Program-made: the position numbers and the translations under genes
Source: DATEDA01 sp963789885
GTDB lineage: Bacteria; Pseudomonadota; Gammaproteobacteria; Burkholderiales; SG8-39
DNA: 25,353 nucleotides
Assembly (NCBI GenBank): GCA_963789885.1
Contig: CAWBNB010000015.1
Location: 1 to 25,353 of the forward strand
Reading direction: 5' to 3'
Notes under the pieces: model-generated
Database searches by the model: none
What the model was told of the DNA's origin: nothing
What the model saw: the letters and a program-made list of their open reading frames with translations, nothing else
In this document: positions 1 to 6,678 of the stretch, one piece after another
Numbering within the stretch: the first letter of the stretch is position 1
How the letters are laid out: every line of letters starts with the position of its first letter

Positions 1-12
1 TGCTGCCGGTCT

Positions 13-103
13 GTCGCTATACGACTTAGGATTCGACGTCTGATGCCGAAATTGTCGTTATATCACTTAGTTATTCGCAAAAATGTCGCCATAACGCTAC
101 GTT
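13..103. repeat. Cluster of three TGTCG-type direct repeats
   Basis: Three related words lie in the same orientation: GTCGCTATACGACTTAG at 13, GTCGTTATATCACTTAG at 54 and a weaker GTCGCCATAACGCTACG at 85. The first two match at 14 of 17 positions; the third keeps only the first half well. Spacings are 41 and 31 bp. Short iterated sites of this kind suit a recombinase, plasmid replication protein or repressor, but no protein in the window can be assigned to them. The cluster lies at the window edge, so further copies may exist to the left. Confidence 0.5.
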
Positions 104-121
104 TTTCCGTAGTAGCCCGAC

Positions 122-241
122 TCACCGCGGAGTGTGAGGATCTCGCAGCCGAATAGCCTTCTGGAGCGTCTCGGCCTGAAACCCGCTCGCTGCGGCCTCC
201 CGCTGCAGGTCTTCGATGGCGAACCACCTCCGCCCGCCCAT
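122..241 (-). pseudogene. Short coding relic, possibly an AbiEii-type nucleotidyltransferase N-terminus
   Basis: A 39-codon leftward reading frame starts MGGRRWFAIEDLQREAAASG and contains FQAETLQKAIRL, a pattern like the N-terminal helix of AbiEii/AbiGii-type toxins (compare ...GF.pe.LeKviRL). It then ends abruptly. A neighbouring frame continues with coding-like sequence (EILTLRGESGYYGKT), which suggests a frameshift followed by truncation. No catalytic nucleotidyltransferase motif remains. The family assignment rests on memory of the N-terminal pattern and is weak; that this is a fragment is somewhat better supported. Confidence 0.28.
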
Positions 242-279
242 CAGTACGATACGACCGGCCGCGAGTCGGGAGACACGGA

Positions 280-903
280 ATGAAGATCGCTTGGGAAGGC
301 GAAATAGTCTCCGTCCAGCCGCGCATCCGACTCACGCGATCGTTCGACCAGCGGAGCCATACCTATCTCGGATACGCACTCCGTGTCAGCGGCGCGGTCG
401 ACGGCCGGCGCCGCGAGTTCTCTATCGGAATCGGGAAAACGGTGCAAGGCAAGCACGGCTTCCAGGCCGGCGATCGCGTGTCGGGCGAGGCAGAGCCTGT
501 CGCCGACCCACGTCTCGAGCCCGTGGAACTCTACAAGGTGGCGAAGCTAAAGCTGCTCGGGCGCACGACGGCACCCGCATCCACGGCGCCGCCGTGGACG
601 GGTATCCCGCCGACCCTCGAGACCTACCGGGAACGCGGCCACCGGAGGCTCGACGTGCGGACCTACGAAGCGCAGTGCTCGACGTGCATCTGGGGCTGCC
701 GGATGCCGGTGGCGATGATCCTCGATCAGTGGAACCCGAGCGTGCGCGAGCATCGCTTCGAGACTTTCTGCTACGGGCCGAAGTCGTGCGCCCTGTACCG
801 CGCGGGTCCGACTCGCAAGGTTCCAGGGCGGAAGGGAATGAGCTGGGAGGAGGAGAACTGGGTCGACGAGGAAACAACGGAGCATCGAGGGCCCGACGAG
901 TGA
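280..903 (+). CDS. Hypothetical protein with five-cysteine C-terminal motif
   Basis: A 207-residue protein of unknown function. The start at 280 has a GGGAG ribosome-binding site about 9 nt upstream. Residues 1-75 are rich in alternating beta-like segments (WEGEIVSVQPRIRLTRS, YLGYALRVSG, GDRVSGEAEPV), suggesting a small barrel or OB-like fold. Residues 128-175 carry C133-x2-C136-x3-C140 and C164-x5-C170, an arrangement that could bind zinc or an iron-sulfur cluster. The tail is acidic (SWEEENWVDEE). An overlapping longer frame from 216 is Arg-rich with no recognisable domain, so it is treated as a shadow. The gene lies between the TGTCG repeats and an antitoxin fragment, a setting typical of mobile cargo. 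Its coding reality is likely; its role is unknown. Confidence 0.72.
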   Translation: MKIAWEGEIVSVQPRIRLTRSFDQRSHTYLGYALRVSGAVDGRRREFSIGIGKTVQGKHGFQAGDRVSGEAEPVADPRLEPVELYKVAKLKLLGRTTAPASTAPPWTGIPPTLETYRERGHRRLDVRTYEAQCSTCIWGCRMPVAMILDQWNPSVREHRFETFCYGPKSCALYRAGPTRKVPGRKGMSWEEENWVDEETTEHRGPDE

Positions 904-958
904 GCCTGGCTACGTGAGCGCTGCGTCGATGCGTCCTCGCGGAGACTCGCAGCCGTTG

Positions 959-1045
959 TCAGGCGTAAACGCCATGCTCGATGCGGAGCACCAGCTTCTC
1001 CACTTCGGCGGAGCCGACATCGGTGGTGAGGAGCGCGAGCGGCGT
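959..1045 (-). pseudogene. 3' fragment of a ParS/Xre-type (DUF2384) antitoxin gene
   Basis: The last 29 codons of an antitoxin read TPLALLTTDVGSAEVEKLVL followed by RIEHGVYA and a stop. This matches the tail of the intact antitoxin at 13169-13606 almost residue for residue. DNA similarity extends past the stop codon to about 929, including the shared word GCGTCCTCGCGGA, so the copied segment covers roughly 929-1046. No upstream part of the gene and no RES toxin partner is present here. It is a dead fragment left by duplication or recombination between related elements. Confidence 0.8.
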
Positions 1046-1105
1046 CCTTGCACCGTCGAGCCCGGGGCGGTCACGCGCGTCCTCGATTGTCGATTCGGCG
1101 GCGGC

Positions 1106-1627
1106 TCACGAATCGGGTTCTGCAGGCTCGCTGAGGTGTTCTGCTCGGCGGGCGGCGCCTGTCCAGTACTTCAGCAGGACGACAAAGACGATGTAGTGCG
1201 TCACCAGCAGCGCCGGCACCCATAAGGCCGGTATCCAGTAAGCAGGCCCCATGAAGGCCGGGGCGCCGGAGCTCGTCGCCAGCACGATCGCGTCGGCGAG
1301 GTCTGCGGTTCCCCACACGTTGAAGATCCACAGCAACAATCTCGCTATGCGCGTACCTCGGACCACGGCGGGAATCGCAGCCAGGGCGAGCAAGGCCGCG
1401 ACCAGGTCTCCGATTGCCGCGGGATAGGCGAACTGCTGAGGGATCCCCGGGTAGGTCGCGCCCGGCGCGAGGAACATCAGTCCCAGGTGCCGGAGCGAAT
1501 GCAGCAGCAGGATCGGCACCAGGACGGTCCGTGGCTCGAGTTCCGGGAGCTTCGGCATGACGTAGATCCGAGCCGCAACCCAGAACACGAAGGTGCTGAA
1601 CAGGAGATTGATGGTGAGAACGTTCAT
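1106..1627 (-). CDS. Small multipass membrane protein, function unknown
   Basis: This 173-residue protein is mostly hydrophobic. Five likely membrane segments lie near residues 3-23 (LTINLLFSTFVFWVAARIYV), 35-55, 66-90, 96-120 and 128-155 (ending YIVFVVLLKYW). Conserved-looking residues include HSLRHLGLMF in the second segment. The C-terminus is short and polar. It starts 35 bp after the MATE exporter stop, in the same direction, so it is probably the last gene of the SDR-MATE-membrane protein operon. A role connected with the exporter is only inferred from position. No clear Shine-Dalgarno sequence stands next to the ATG. Confidence 0.72.
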   Translation of the reverse strand: MNVLTINLLFSTFVFWVAARIYVMPKLPELEPRTVLVPILLLHSLRHLGLMFLAPGATYPGIPQQFAYPAAIGDLVAALLALAAIPAVVRGTRIARLLLWIFNVWGTADLADAIVLATSSGAPAFMGPAYWIPALWVPALLVTHYIVFVVLLKYWTGAARRAEHLSEPAEPDS

Positions 1628-1662
1628 CGCTCAGAGCCCTGCGACGAGTGCCTCGCGCTGAT

Positions 1663-3069
1663 TCACGTTGCCGGCCTCGTTTCCCGCGCGGTCGTCGCGC
1701 TCCACGGCCACTTCAACGGACCGAACCAGGCGCCGGCGGCAACCGCCGCGGCATTGATCAGCCCAAACGCGACGAGCGCCAGACTCTGCGCGATGAAGAC
1801 CTGCGAAAGATCGCCGTTCCAGTGCAGCGCGAGCCACCCGAGGAGCGCCGCGATGGCGAGGCGCGCCAGGTTGGCGATGAGAGGCCACAGCAAGCGACCG
1901 GCGCCCTGCGAAGCAAAATACAGCGCAAGCGCAAGCCCGAACATGCCGTAGAACGGTCCGACCAGGCGCAAGTACTGCGACCCCACGTCCAGCATTTCGG
2001 GATTCGCGTCGAAGAGCGAGAGCCATGCCTCGGGATTGGCGGCCGCCGCGAGGCCGATCGCTTCGGTGAGGATCGCTGCAATGGCGCCACCGATCCATGC
2101 CGTGCGTAGTGCGCGCTCGCGCATACCCGCCCCGATGCTCGTCCCGACCATGGCGACGAGGGGTGCGCCGAGGCCGAAGACCAGCGGTACGAGCAGATAT
2201 TCCAGACGCGCGCCCGTACCGTAGCCCGCGATCGCTGCTGGCCCGAATGTGCCGACGAGCGCAGTGCCGATCATGATCGTGAGGTTGGTCGAGACGGTCA
2301 CGAGCGCCGCCATCGCACCGACCCGCAGGATGTCCCGAAAGAGCGGCCACTGGAAGCGCACGGTGCGCAACGACGGGCGCAAGATGCTCCGCCCCGACCA
2401 GAGATAGGCGGCCAGCGCAATGCTCCCCAATGCGTAGTAAGAGACCAGCGCCAACGCACCGCCCGCGATGCCAAGGCGGGGAAACGGACCCCAGCCGAAG
2501 ATGAGTGCGGGCGAGAGCGGGATCACGATCAGGGCGCCCGCGCAGATCACGATCGCCGGAAGCGCCATGTTGCCGGTGCCGCGGATCACGGCAGCGAGCG
2601 AGTTGAACAGCCACACGAGCACCGCGCCGGCGAAGACCCAGTTCGAGTAGGTGAGCGCCGCGTCGAGCGACGCGCCGGTCCCGCCCATGGCAGCGTAGAG
2701 CAGCCGTCCGCCGCCCAGGACAGCGACCATGAATGCGATGCCGAAGCCGAGCCCGATCACGAGCGCATGGAGGGCGAGCGCATCGGCATCGCTGCGCCGT
2801 CCGCCGCCGAGCGCGCGCGCGATTGCCGAGGCGATACCGCCGCCCATGGCGCCCGCCGACATCATCTGCATCAACATGACGACGGGGAAGGCGAGCGCCA
2901 CGCCTGCGAGCGCGTCGGTGCCGAGCTTCCCGACGAAATACGTCTCGACGAGGCCGACGGCTGCCTGGACGACCATGACGAGCATGTTCGGGGCGGCAAG
3001 CCGCAGCAGCGTCGTCGCGATAGGCGCCTCGAGTAGCGCGCGTGTGCGCGGATCCATGCGGGCGTTCAC
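1663..3069 (-). CDS. MATE family multidrug efflux transporter
   Basis: A 468-residue inner-membrane protein with about twelve hydrophobic segments, the usual length and topology for MATE antiporters. These export cationic drugs and other small molecules in exchange for Na+ or H+. The N-terminal half has the typical start (LLRLAAPNMLVMVVQAAVGL, then VETYFVGKLGTDALAGVAL); the second half repeats it from about residue 245 (DILRVGAMAALVTVSTNLT). The GTG at 3069 is chosen because AGAGGA lies 7 nt upstream; an ATG four codons later is the alternative. The gene starts 25 bp after the SDR stop and is followed after 35 bp by the small membrane protein, so it is the middle gene of an operon that the TetR protein probably controls. 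Confidence 0.93.
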   Translation of the reverse strand: MNARMDPRTRALLEAPIATTLLRLAAPNMLVMVVQAAVGLVETYFVGKLGTDALAGVALAFPVVMLMQMMSAGAMGGGIASAIARALGGGRRSDADALALHALVIGLGFGIAFMVAVLGGGRLLYAAMGGTGASLDAALTYSNWVFAGAVLVWLFNSLAAVIRGTGNMALPAIVICAGALIVIPLSPALIFGWGPFPRLGIAGGALALVSYYALGSIALAAYLWSGRSILRPSLRTVRFQWPLFRDILRVGAMAALVTVSTNLTIMIGTALVGTFGPAAIAGYGTGARLEYLLVPLVFGLGAPLVAMVGTSIGAGMRERALRTAWIGGAIAAILTEAIGLAAAANPEAWLSLFDANPEMLDVGSQYLRLVGPFYGMFGLALALYFASQGAGRLLWPLIANLARLAIAALLGWLALHWNGDLSQVFIAQSLALVAFGLINAAAVAAGAWFGPLKWPWSATTARETRPAT

Positions 3070-3094
3070 GACGGCATCCTCTGATCCACGCGAA

Positions 3095-3892
3095 TCACGC
3101 CGCGACCCGGTATCTCGGCGCCGGCCGGGAGCTACCCAACTTCTGCGCGAGCGCGCGGCGCGCGGCGTCGAAACGGTCCCACTCCTCGCCGTCTTGCAGG
3201 CCGGGAATCGTCACCCGCTCGCCCTGATCGAGCCCGGCAAGCGCCGCGTCGACCATGTCTTCGGGCGACATGACGATCTGCGGCGGCAGCTGCCGCCAAT
3301 GACGGCCGGCGGTCTCCCAGAGATCGGTCGCCGTGGCGCCCGGCAGCACCGCCTGGATGCGCACGCCCTTGCCCGCGAGCTCGTGCTGGAGCGAATGGCT
3401 GAGCGCGATTACGTACGCCTTGGTCGCGCCGTAGACGCCGTTCAGCGTCTCGGGCGAAATGCCGACGATCGAGGCGATGTTGATGATGGTGCCCGCGCCA
3501 CGCGCCGCGAATGCCGGCGCAGCGGCATAGGTCAGCCGCGTGAGCGCCGTGACGTTGAGATCGATCATCCGCTCCATCGCGTCGACGTCCGACTGGACGA
3601 GCGGCGTGACAGCGGCGATGCCGGCGTTGTTGACCAGCATGGTGATGGCGCTGTCGCGCCGCAGTCGTTGCTCCACCTTCGCGAGGTCGACCCTGTCGTT
3701 GAGGTCGGCGGGGAGCACGCTCACCGTGCGTCCGGTCGCGGACGCGAGCTTCGCGCCCAGATCCGCGAGCCGCGTTTCGTGGCGGGCCGCGAGGACGAGG
3801 TCGTAGCCGCGCCTGGCAAGGCGTTCGGCATAGACGGCGCCGATGCCCCGCGACGCGCCGGTGATCAGCGCGGTACCTTTCGAATCGCTCAT
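3095..3892 (-). CDS. Short-chain dehydrogenase/reductase (SDR)
   Basis: A 265-residue classical SDR, NAD(P)-dependent and cytosolic. The nucleotide-binding motif TGASRGIG is at residues 11-18, NNAG at 88-91, and the catalytic set is N113, S141, Y154 and K158 (YGATK). R15 after the glycine motif and the basic AARHETRL segment suggest preference for NADP(H). The substrate cannot be read from the sequence. AAGGA lies 8 nt before the ATG. It is the first gene of the leftward operon with the MATE exporter. Its promoter carries an 18-bp palindrome nearly identical to the one in front of tetR, so it is probably repressed by that TetR and may modify the inducing compound or a related metabolite. Confidence 0.93.
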   Translation of the reverse strand: MSDSKGTALITGASRGIGAVYAERLARRGYDLVLAARHETRLADLGAKLASATGRTVSVLPADLNDRVDLAKVEQRLRRDSAITMLVNNAGIAAVTPLVQSDVDAMERMIDLNVTALTRLTYAAAPAFAARGAGTIINIASIVGISPETLNGVYGATKAYVIALSHSLQHELAGKGVRIQAVLPGATATDLWETAGRHWRQLPPQIVMSPEDMVDAALAGLDQGERVTIPGLQDGEEWDRFDAARRALAQKLGSSRPAPRYRVAA

Positions 3893-3908
3893 GGCGTTTT
3901 CCTTTCTA

Positions 3909-3938
3909 AATATGATGTACGTAATATTCTAGTGCCAA
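3909..3938 (-). promoter_or_regulatory. SDR-operon promoter with TetR operator
   Basis: Reading leftward, TTGGCA (3933-3938) and CATATT (3909-3914) are 18 bp apart and could be the -35 and -10 boxes. The imperfect palindrome ATATGATGTACGTAATAT at 3910-3927 fills the spacer and overlaps the -10. Its reverse complement matches the operator at 4534-4551 at 15 of 18 positions. The operator match is strong; the exact promoter boxes are less certain. Confidence 0.65.
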
Positions 3939-3944
3939 AAAAAC

Positions 3945-4535
3945 TCAACTAGCCGCCGCACGGATGAGCTCCCGCGCGGCCTTGCGGATGCTCCTGGCAA
4001 GCTGCGGATCGTCGACCGCGCGGGCGAGCAGCAAGGCACCGACCAGGGTGGCGGTGACTCCCATTGCTCTCTCATGCGTCCCGCTTTTCCCCCACTCGCG
4101 GAACTGCCGCTCGACGAGCCCGATCATGTCTTTGATGCGCCGGCTCGCGGCGCGGCGTACCTCGGCCTGCTGGCGCGGTACTTCGCTGCCCGCGGCGGCG
4201 ATCGCGCAGCCGAAACCCTGCTCCGCCGCTGCGAGGTGCCGGTCCGAAAGATAAGAATCCACCAGCGCCATCAGCTCCTCGCCCGGCTTGGCCGCCGCGA
4301 TGGCCCGGCCGAGGGTCTCCAGCGATTCAGCTCCCGCCTGGTCGGCCGCTGCGGCGAGCAGGGAGTCGCGCGAATCGAAGTGGGCGTAGAAGCCGCCGTG
4401 CGTGAGGCCGGCCTCCCTCATCACGTCGGCGACCCCGACGCCTTCGTAGCCGTGTTTGCGGATTGCACCGGCCGCCGCGCGCAGGATGCGCTCGCGAGTC
4501 TGCTCTTTCTTGGAAATCGTCTTGACGGCTTTCAT
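3945..4535 (-). CDS. TetR/AcrR family transcriptional repressor
   Basis: A 196-residue TetR-type regulator. Residues 7-55 form the DNA-binding domain (EQTRERILRAAAGAIRKHGY, then VADVMREAGLTHGGFYAHF, the classic helix-turn-helix). The rest is the variable ligand-binding and dimer domain. The frame is open for 82 codons further upstream, but that extension runs antisense through the thiolase gene and the homology starts at MKAVKT, so 4535 is used. No Shine-Dalgarno sequence precedes this ATG. A strong promoter (TTGACA, 17 bp, TATGAT) ends only 9 nt before it, so the mRNA is probably leaderless or nearly so. It lies between its two inferred targets and probably represses its own gene, the divergent thiolase and the SDR-MATE operon until a ligand binds. 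Confidence 0.92.
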   Translation of the reverse strand: MKAVKTISKKEQTRERILRAAAGAIRKHGYEGVGVADVMREAGLTHGGFYAHFDSRDSLLAAAADQAGAESLETLGRAIAAAKPGEELMALVDSYLSDRHLAAAEQGFGCAIAAAGSEVPRQQAEVRRAASRRIKDMIGLVERQFREWGKSGTHERAMGVTATLVGALLLARAVDDPQLARSIRKAARELIRAAAS

Positions 4536-4573
4536 ATGACGTGTATCATATTTACATCCACCAGCTTTGTCAA
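4522..4573. promoter_or_regulatory. Overlapping divergent tetR/thiolase promoters with TetR operator
   Basis: Leftward promoter: TTGACA (complement of 4568-4573), 17-bp spacer, TATGAT (complement of 4545-4550). Rightward promoter: TTGACG at 4522-4527, 16-bp spacer, TATCAT at 4544-4549. The palindrome ATATGACGTGTATCATAT at 4534-4551 covers both -10 boxes and the tetR start codon. A TetR dimer bound there would block both promoters, the usual autoregulated divergent layout for this family. Confidence 0.78.
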
Positions 4574-4584
4574 GTGAGGATCCA

Positions 4585-5706
4585 ATGACCACCTCCAGAG
4601 CCGCTATCGTCGCCGGCGCCCGCACCCCGTTCGTCAAGGCGGGCCAGGCATTTTCCAAGCTCGGCCCGCTCGCCCTCGCCACCCACGCCGTACGTGGGTT
4701 GATCCGCCGCCACGACGTGGATCCGGCCGGCGTCGAGGCCATGGCGTTCGGCGCCGTCGTTCCCGAGCGGGGCAAGCCCAACCTGGCCCGGGAGATCGTG
4801 TTCGAGGCCGGCCTGCCCGCTTCGATCGAGGCGCAGACGGTGTCGTCCTACTGCATCACCGGCTTGCGCACCGCGACCATCATCGCCGATGCCATCGCCC
4901 GCGGCCGCATCAGCGCCGGTATCGCCGGCGGCGTCGAGTGGCTGAGCGGCGCCGACCCCGCCACGTTCCGGGAGCCGACCACCGGCCTCTCGATGGGCGA
5001 GCACATGGAGATCACGCGCGCGAAGTGGGAGATCGCGCGTACGCGCCAGGACGAGGTCGCGCTCGCGAGCCACCGCAACGCCGTCGCCGCAGCCGACAAG
5101 CTCGCCGCCGAGATCGTTCCGCTGGAAGGCGTGACGCGCGACTCCGGCCCGCGCGCTGATACCTCTTTGGAAAAGCTCTCAACGCTGAAGCCCGCGTTCG
5201 GCACCGACGGCACCATCACCGCGGGCAACGCCTCGCCCGTGACGGACGGCGCGGCCGCGGTGCTGCTCATGAGCGAGGAGCGCGCGCGGCGCGAAGGCCG
5301 CACGCCCCTCGCCTTCATCGAGGCCATGGACTACGCCGCGCTGCATCCGGACGAAGGCCTGCTCATGGCGCCCGCCATCACGGTGCCGCGCCTGCTCGCG
5401 CGCGCCGGCCTCAAGCTCGCCGACATCGACCTCATCGAGATCCACGAGGCGTTGGCCGCGCAGGTGCTCGCGAATGCCGCGGCGTGGGAGCGCGGCTGGA
5501 AAGGCCCCACCACCGGCCCGCTCGACTGGAGCCGCGTCAACGTCAACGGCAGCTCCGTGGCGATCGGCCATCCGTGGTCCGCCACCGGCGGCCGAATCCT
5601 CACCACGCTCGCCAACGAGATGGCGCGGCGCGACGCACGCTACGGCCTGGTCAGCATCTGCGCCGCCGGCGCGATGGCCGGGGCCTTCCTGCTTTCGCGG
5701 CGCTGA
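4585..5706 (+). CDS. Thiolase family protein (acetyl-CoA acyltransferase, FadI-like)
   Basis: A 373-residue thiolase, which makes or cleaves 3-ketoacyl-CoA. The acyl-accepting cysteine is C90 in VSSYCITGLRTA; H287 lies in HEALAAQ (the FadI-like form of NEAFA); H329 is in AIGHPWSATGGR and the second catalytic cysteine is C359 in SICAAGAMAG. The glycine-rich end differs from the common CxGGGQG pattern and the protein is a little shorter than the usual 390-430, so it belongs to an outlying branch and its direction and substrate are uncertain. The ATG at 4585 is preferred over an upstream TTG because AGGA sits 4 nt upstream. It is transcribed divergently from tetR under the shared operator, which suggests use in degradation of a compound sensed by that regulator. 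Confidence 0.9.
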   Translation: MTTSRAAIVAGARTPFVKAGQAFSKLGPLALATHAVRGLIRRHDVDPAGVEAMAFGAVVPERGKPNLAREIVFEAGLPASIEAQTVSSYCITGLRTATIIADAIARGRISAGIAGGVEWLSGADPATFREPTTGLSMGEHMEITRAKWEIARTRQDEVALASHRNAVAAADKLAAEIVPLEGVTRDSGPRADTSLEKLSTLKPAFGTDGTITAGNASPVTDGAAAVLLMSEERARREGRTPLAFIEAMDYAALHPDEGLLMAPAITVPRLLARAGLKLADIDLIEIHEALAAQVLANAAAWERGWKGPTTGPLDWSRVNVNGSSVAIGHPWSATGGRILTTLANEMARRDARYGLVSICAAGAMAGAFLLSRR

Positions 5707-5722
5707 CCGCGAAAGCAGTTCG

Positions 5723-6292
5723 TCACGAACGGATTAGCTGGCCGCCGTTCACGGGCGGCCACTCCGCAAGGTCAAGGGTCAGGTTCGTGATCATCGCCAG
5801 GCGAGGATCGCTCTCGGCTTTGAAGCCCAGCTTGCGAGCCAATGCCAGCATCCCGCCATTGTCCGCTTGCGTCGTGCCGACCAGCCGTCGTACGTCGTGG
5901 GCCTTCGCCGCGGCCAGGAGACTCGTCAGAAGCCTGGTTCCCAGTCCACGTGCCTGCCAGTCGTCGCTCAGCACGAGCGCGAACTCCGCGTCGGGCGGGG
6001 ACTCCTTGACGTATCGGGCCACGCCGATCTGACGCTCCCTGCCCTCAAGAAAGATCGTGGCGATCAGGGCCACTTCGCGTTCGTTATCCACGTCCGTGAA
6101 GCGCCTGAGCTCCTCGAGCGAAGGGCGCCTCGTCGACATCAAGCGTCGATATCCGCTGCTCGCCGAGAGAGCACTCACGAATTCCTCCTCGAGAGCAAGG
6201 TCCTCCCGGCGAATGGGTCGGATAGTCACGACGGTTCCATCGGCCGCTGCCCATGTCGCGGGCACTAGCCGCAAACGGTCTGGAGCGCTCAT
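5723..6292 (-). CDS. GNAT family N-acetyltransferase
   Basis: A 189-residue acetyltransferase. After a short N-terminal extension, the fold starts at VTIRPIRREDLALEEEF. The acetyl-CoA binding motif A is clear at about residues 131-142 (DDWQARGLGTRLL, the Q/R-x2-G-x-G pattern), followed by the motif B region (NGGMLALARKLGF). The pattern resembles the C-terminal lysine-acetyltransferase domain of Pat-type enzymes that act on acyl-CoA synthetases, but no nucleotide- or CoA-ligase domain is attached. It could acetylate a protein or a small amine. It converges on the thiolase with a 16-bp gap and does not belong to that regulon. Confidence 0.88.
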   Translation of the reverse strand: MSAPDRLRLVPATWAAADGTVVTIRPIRREDLALEEEFVSALSASSGYRRLMSTRRPSLEELRRFTDVDNEREVALIATIFLEGRERQIGVARYVKESPPDAEFALVLSDDWQARGLGTRLLTSLLAAAKAHDVRRLVGTTQADNGGMLALARKLGFKAESDPRLAMITNLTLDLAEWPPVNGGQLIRS

Positions 6293-6678
6293 AGCGTCCT
6301 GTCCTCAGGCCGTGAGCGTCGCCCGGGAAGGCCAAGCGATGGTTCCGGCGTAGCGTCGCAAAAGGTGTACGACCACTATCGAAGGCACGCGTGTGGCAAC
6401 CGTGGTCTTAACGCTTGCGTGGCAACCACGTCGCCGCCCTGGAACTCTACGGGAAGATGCTCTCATTGCATCCGAACCGGGCTACCTTGCCATGGTGCTC
6501 ATCTTGTCGGGCGTCGCTCTTCTGCAGCACGGCAGCCGCCGGGCGCGGCCCACGGAGCTGACGTAGCCGACCGGGGATACGGAATCGTCACGGAACAACG
6601 GCTGTATCAGCCAATCCGGCAACCGAATCCCGTCGTCGACAGGCAGTCACAAGGTAGCAGGTGCCTGCCCCCGCGACG
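6293..6678. other. Intergenic region with a possible decayed ORF
   Basis: No intact gene is supported. One rightward frame near 6417-6485 reads GNHVAALELYGKMLSLHPN, similar to a TPR helix. After a one-base shift, the sequence continues coding-like to about 6567 (GYLAMVLILSGVALLQHGSR, then a stop). This may be the tail of a lost gene. The word GGTTGCCAC occurs twice on the minus strand here. The GNAT promoter must lie in the left part, but no convincing boxes were seen. Confidence 0.3.

Noticed and set aside
2729..3952. Rightward ORF of 407 codons
   Set aside because: It is antisense to the MATE and SDR genes; composition is Arg/Ala-rich and no motif is present.
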